Source: Clostridia bacterium
GTDB lineage: Bacteria > Bacillota > Clostridia > Oscillospirales > CAG-382
DNA: 15,971 nucleotides
Assembly: GCA_017613815.1 (NCBI GenBank)
Contig: JAGADB010000151.1
Span: 1-15,971 of the forward strand
Reading direction: 5' to 3'
In this document: piece by piece, positions 14,091 to 15,971 of the stretch
Numbering within the stretch: position 1 is the stretch's first letter
Layout of the letters: each line of letters starts with the position of its first letter
Notes under the pieces: generated by a model
The model's database searches: none
The model's input: only the letters and a program-made list of their open reading frames with translations
What the model was told of the DNA's origin: nothing
Program-made: the position numbers and the translations under genes

Positions 14091-15431
14091 ATGGTAAGAT
14101 TGGAAGAAAAATTTCTGCGTCCTTTCGTTTCGGAAGATGAAATAAAGGCGTATGCGCCGAAGCTTTCCGAGGCGCACGGCAAAATAAGAAACAAGACCGG
14201 CGAGGGCGGCGATTTTCTCGGCTGGTACACCCTTCCGTTTGACTGCGACAAGGACGAGTTTGAGAGAATAAAGAAGGCGGCGGAAAAGATAAAGAAAAGC
14301 TGCGAAGTATTCGTCGTTATCGGAATCGGCGGCTCGTATCTCGGCGCGAGAGCCGCGATAGAGTTCATTAAATCGCCGAACTACAATTTACTTCCGAAAG
14401 ATACCCCCAACGTGCATTTCGCGGGCAACTCCATAAGCGCTTCGTCGCTTGCGGATATCCTCGCTCTCTGCAAGGACAAAGACGTCTGCGTAAACGTAAT
14501 TTCAAAATCAGGCACGACGACCGAGCCCGCCGTAGCATTCCGCGTTTTCAAGGAACTGCTCGAGGAAAAGTACGGCAAAGACGGCGCAAGAGAGCGCATT
14601 TTCGTTACGACCGATAAGTCGCGCGGCGCGCTTAAAGGACTCGCCGACAAAGAGGGCTACGAGACATTCGTTATTCCCGACAATATAGGCGGAAGATATT
14701 CCGTTCTCACCCCCTGCGGACTTCTGCCGATTGCGGTTGCGGGAATTGATATTGACAAAATCATGGCGGGCGCAAAAAAAGCCGCCGAAAAGTTTTCGGT
14801 ATGCGACATAGACAAAAACGACGCGTACAGGTACGCGGTTATAAGAAATATTCTCTACTCAAAGGGCAAGAAATCCGAATTCCTTGCGTGCTACGAGCCG
14901 TCCTTCCGCTATATGACAGAGTGGTGGAAGCAGCTCTTCGGCGAGAGCGAGGGCAAGGACCAAAAGGGTATATTCCCCTCCGCAGTCATATATTCGACCG
15001 ACCTGCACTCCCTGGGACAGATTATCCAGCAGGGCGAGAGAACCATTTTCGAGACGGTCATCGACGTCAAAAAGGCGGGCGCGCCGTTTGAAATTCCGTT
15101 TGACAAGGAAAACGCCGACGGACTCAACTTCCTCGCCGGAAAAGACCTCGCGGAAGCAAACAGAAAGGCGTTTCTGGCTACCGTGCTCGCACACAGCGAC
15201 GGAGACGTGCCCAATATCATCATCGAAGCCGACTCCAACAGCGAAGAATGCTACGGCTTTATGGTTTACTTCTTTGAACTCGCCTGCGCCGCCTCCGGCT
15301 ACATACTCGGCGTAAATCCCTTTAATCAGCCCGGCGTTGAAGCATATAAGAAAAATATGTTCGCCCTCCTCGGTAAACCCGGAGAAGAAAATGAAAGAAA
15401 GAAAGCCGAGCTTGAAGCCCGTCTTTCTTGA
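14091..15431 (+). CDS. pgi: Glucose-6-phosphate isomerase
   Basis: The product has 446 residues, typical for Bacillota. It interconverts glucose 6-phosphate and fructose 6-phosphate in glycolysis and gluconeogenesis, in the cytoplasm. Two SIS domains are visible: GIGGSYLGA at 78-86 and the phosphate-binding SKSGTTTEPA at 139-148. DNIGGRYSVLTPCGLLP (197-213) is a family signature with Arg202. WWKQLFGESEGK holds the catalytic Glu285, DLHSLGQ holds His306, and GVNPFNQPGVEAYKKNMFA (407-425) holds the catalytic Lys420. AAGGGGG precedes the ATG by 8 nt. The gene is monocistronic: no gene follows in the window. Confidence 0.98.
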   Translation: MVRLEEKFLRPFVSEDEIKAYAPKLSEAHGKIRNKTGEGGDFLGWYTLPFDCDKDEFERIKKAAEKIKKSCEVFVVIGIGGSYLGARAAIEFIKSPNYNLLPKDTPNVHFAGNSISASSLADILALCKDKDVCVNVISKSGTTTEPAVAFRVFKELLEEKYGKDGARERIFVTTDKSRGALKGLADKEGYETFVIPDNIGGRYSVLTPCGLLPIAVAGIDIDKIMAGAKKAAEKFSVCDIDKNDAYRYAVIRNILYSKGKKSEFLACYEPSFRYMTEWWKQLFGESEGKDQKGIFPSAVIYSTDLHSLGQIIQQGERTIFETVIDVKKAGAPFEIPFDKENADGLNFLAGKDLAEANRKAFLATVLAHSDGDVPNIIIEADSNSEECYGFMVYFFELACAASGYILGVNPFNQPGVEAYKKNMFALLGKPGEENERKKAELEARLS

Positions 15432-15446
15432 GAAGTGTTTTTCGTG

Positions 15447-15474
15447 TTACTTTCTCTCACGGGAGAGAAAGTAA
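15447..15474. repeat. Palindromic repeat, type A, copy 1
   Basis: TTACTTTCTCTC (15447-15458), loop ACGG and GAGAGAAAGTAA (15463-15474) give a perfect 12 bp stem, 16 nt after the pgi stop. No T tract follows, so it is not a typical intrinsic terminator, though it may protect the pgi mRNA end. The same sequence recurs at 15789-15816 and at the window end. Confidence 0.88.
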
Positions 15475-15491
15475 AGGGAAAACGGTTTTCC

Positions 15492-15518
15492 GTACTTTTT
15501 CTCACGCGAGAAAAGTAC
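15492..15518. repeat. Palindromic repeat, type B, copy 1
   Basis: GTACTTTTTCTC (15492-15503), loop ACGC and GAGAAAAGTAC (15508-15518) form an 11 bp stem with one bulged T. It follows the type A copy by 17 nt. Confidence 0.75.
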
Positions 15519-15563
15519 CAAAAGAGCGCGAGTTTTCTTAGAAAGAAACCTCGGTAAAGAAAA

Positions 15564-15586
15564 CGCCGAAAAACTCGGCGCTGTTT
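15564..15586 (+). terminator. Possible weak pgi terminator
   Basis: CGCCGA (15564-15569), loop AAAAC and TCGGCG (15575-15580) are followed by CTGTTTT. The stem has 6 bp and the T run is short, 130 bp past the pgi stop. This is the best plus-strand terminator candidate after pgi, but it is weak. Confidence 0.35.
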
Positions 15587-15788
15587 TAGCAAAAACCAAA
15601 ATATTCAGCAAATTTTCCGCGCCGGGATGTTTTTCGGCGGCTTCAAAAATGAAATTTTGATGGGAATTTCAATTATGATGTACGGCGAAAGTCAGCACCC
15701 GTCGAAAAAAATCTGCTCGGCTTCATATGTGCTGTTTGTTGTTAAAATATCGGCTGTTCTATTTTTTCGACGGCACGCTCTCTTTGAC

Positions 15789-15816
15789 TTTACTTTCTCT
15801 CACGAGAGAAAGTAAA
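15789..15816. repeat. Palindromic repeat, type A, copy 2
   Basis: TTTACTTTCTCT (15789-15800), loop CACG and AGAGAAAGTAAA (15805-15816) form a perfect 12 bp stem. It differs from copy 1 mainly in the loop, so both arms have been kept complementary. Confidence 0.88.
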
Positions 15817-15826
15817 AGCACTTTTG

Positions 15827-15852
15827 GTTCTTTTCCTGCGAGGGAAAAGAAC
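15827..15852. repeat. Palindromic repeat, type B, copy 2
   Basis: GTTCTTTTCC (15827-15836) and GGAAAAGAAC (15843-15852) form a perfect 10 bp stem with a 6 nt loop. It sits 10 nt after type A copy 2. The right arm overlaps a smaller palindrome, GAACGA-ATA-TCGTTC (15849-15863). Confidence 0.8.
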
Positions 15853-15948
15853 GAATATCGTTCTCCCTTTTACGATGAAAAACTCAAATGTGCTGTTTGT
15901 TCGCACTGAATATCGGCTATATCATAATAAGGTTTGCGCTCTCTTTGT

Positions 15949-15971
15949 TTTACTTTCTCTCTCGTGAGAGA
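15949..15971. repeat. Palindromic repeat, type A, copy 3, truncated by the window
   Basis: TTTACTTTCTCT begins at 15949. The inner stem TCTCTC-TCGT-GAGAGA is complete at 15956-15971, and the rest of the right arm lies beyond the edge. Confidence 0.8.

Larger units (their letters stand above)
15432..15971. other. Gene-free region after pgi, filled with palindromic repeats
   Basis: No open frame here has a ribosome binding site or a recognisable product. The short frames of about 60 codons at 15627 and 15727 translate the repeats themselves. The region contains five palindromes (listed separately) of related sequence and a degenerate tandem unit of about 160 bp. It runs to the right edge, where the last palindrome is cut. 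Confidence 0.85.
15727..15971. repeat. Degenerate tandem unit of about 160 bp, two copies, second cut by window edge
   Basis: Copy 1 begins at 15727 and copy 2 at 15888 with an identical 14-mer ATGTGCTGTTTGTT. Further blocks recur in the same order at nearly the same offset: TATCGGCT (15748 and 15911), CGCTCTCTTTG (15776 and 15937) and TTTACTTTCTCT (15789 and 15949). Sequence between the blocks has diverged. Copy 1 includes a type A and a type B palindrome. Confidence 0.75.

Noticed and set aside
15849..15863. GAACGA-ATA-TCGTTC palindrome as a third LexA box
   Set aside because: The GAAC and GTTC half sites are 7 nt apart, not the 4 nt needed by Gram-positive LexA, and no promoter or gene follows.
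15627..15909. Two overlapping frames of about 60 codons after pgi
   Set aside because: They translate the palindromic repeats, have no proper ribosome binding site and no recognisable protein pattern.
15447..15971. CRISPR array
   Set aside because: Repeats are long palindromes of variable spacing in a degenerate tandem unit; there are no uniform repeat-spacer units and no cas genes.

Overview
The window looks like a chromosomal segment of a low- to moderate-GC member of the Bacillota, probably a gut-type Clostridia. The evidence is a Gram-positive L10 leader upstream of rplJ-rplL, CGAAC-N4-GTTCG (Cheo/DinR type) LexA boxes, strong purine-rich ribosome binding sites, Firmicutes-length Pgi, and a large cell-envelope-type subtilase. 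No rRNA or tRNA was seen, so the species cannot be named.

Layout, left to right. (1) 1-2427, minus strand: the N-terminal 809 residues of a secreted S8 peptidase with its own consensus promoter; it runs off the left edge. (2) 2545-3724, minus strand: a compact rplJ-rplL operon with a consensus sigma-A promoter, an L10-sensing leader with an attenuator, and a terminator directly after rplL. It is not joined to rplKA or rpoBC. (3) About 3777-13193, minus strand: a ten-gene phage-derived head and DNA-packaging operon. In transcription order: small zinc-ribbon protein, terminase small subunit, terminase large subunit, portal, scaffold, putative decoration protein, major capsid, head-completion adaptor, P22 gp10/T7 gp12-like nozzle protein, and a coiled-coil protein. 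A terminator follows. (4) 13236-13925, minus strand: a DUF3298-like protein without a signal peptide. (5) 14034-15431, plus strand: pgi with its own promoter. (6) 15432-15971: no gene; an array of palindromic repeats that continues past the right edge.

The part most worth attention is the head cassette. All genes appear intact, closely spaced and co-oriented. They would suffice for a short-connector, scaffold-assembled, DNA-packaging particle, but the window holds no integrase, repressor, replication gene, endolysin, holin, tail fibre or receptor-binding protein. A single extended -10 promoter drives it, with one LexA-type palindrome just upstream of the -35 box and a second about 66 bp inside the transcript. 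The palindrome centres are 117 bp apart, about eleven helical turns. I infer an SOS-inducible, capsid-forming element sitting among housekeeping genes: a gene-transfer-agent-like cassette, a capsid-encoding satellite, or a reduced prophage. The sequence alone does not decide among these.

Structural gene names rest on motif recognition and gene order, not on database searches. TerL, capsid, pgi, rplJ, rplL and the subtilase are secure; decoration, adaptor and coiled-coil calls are inferences from position and composition.
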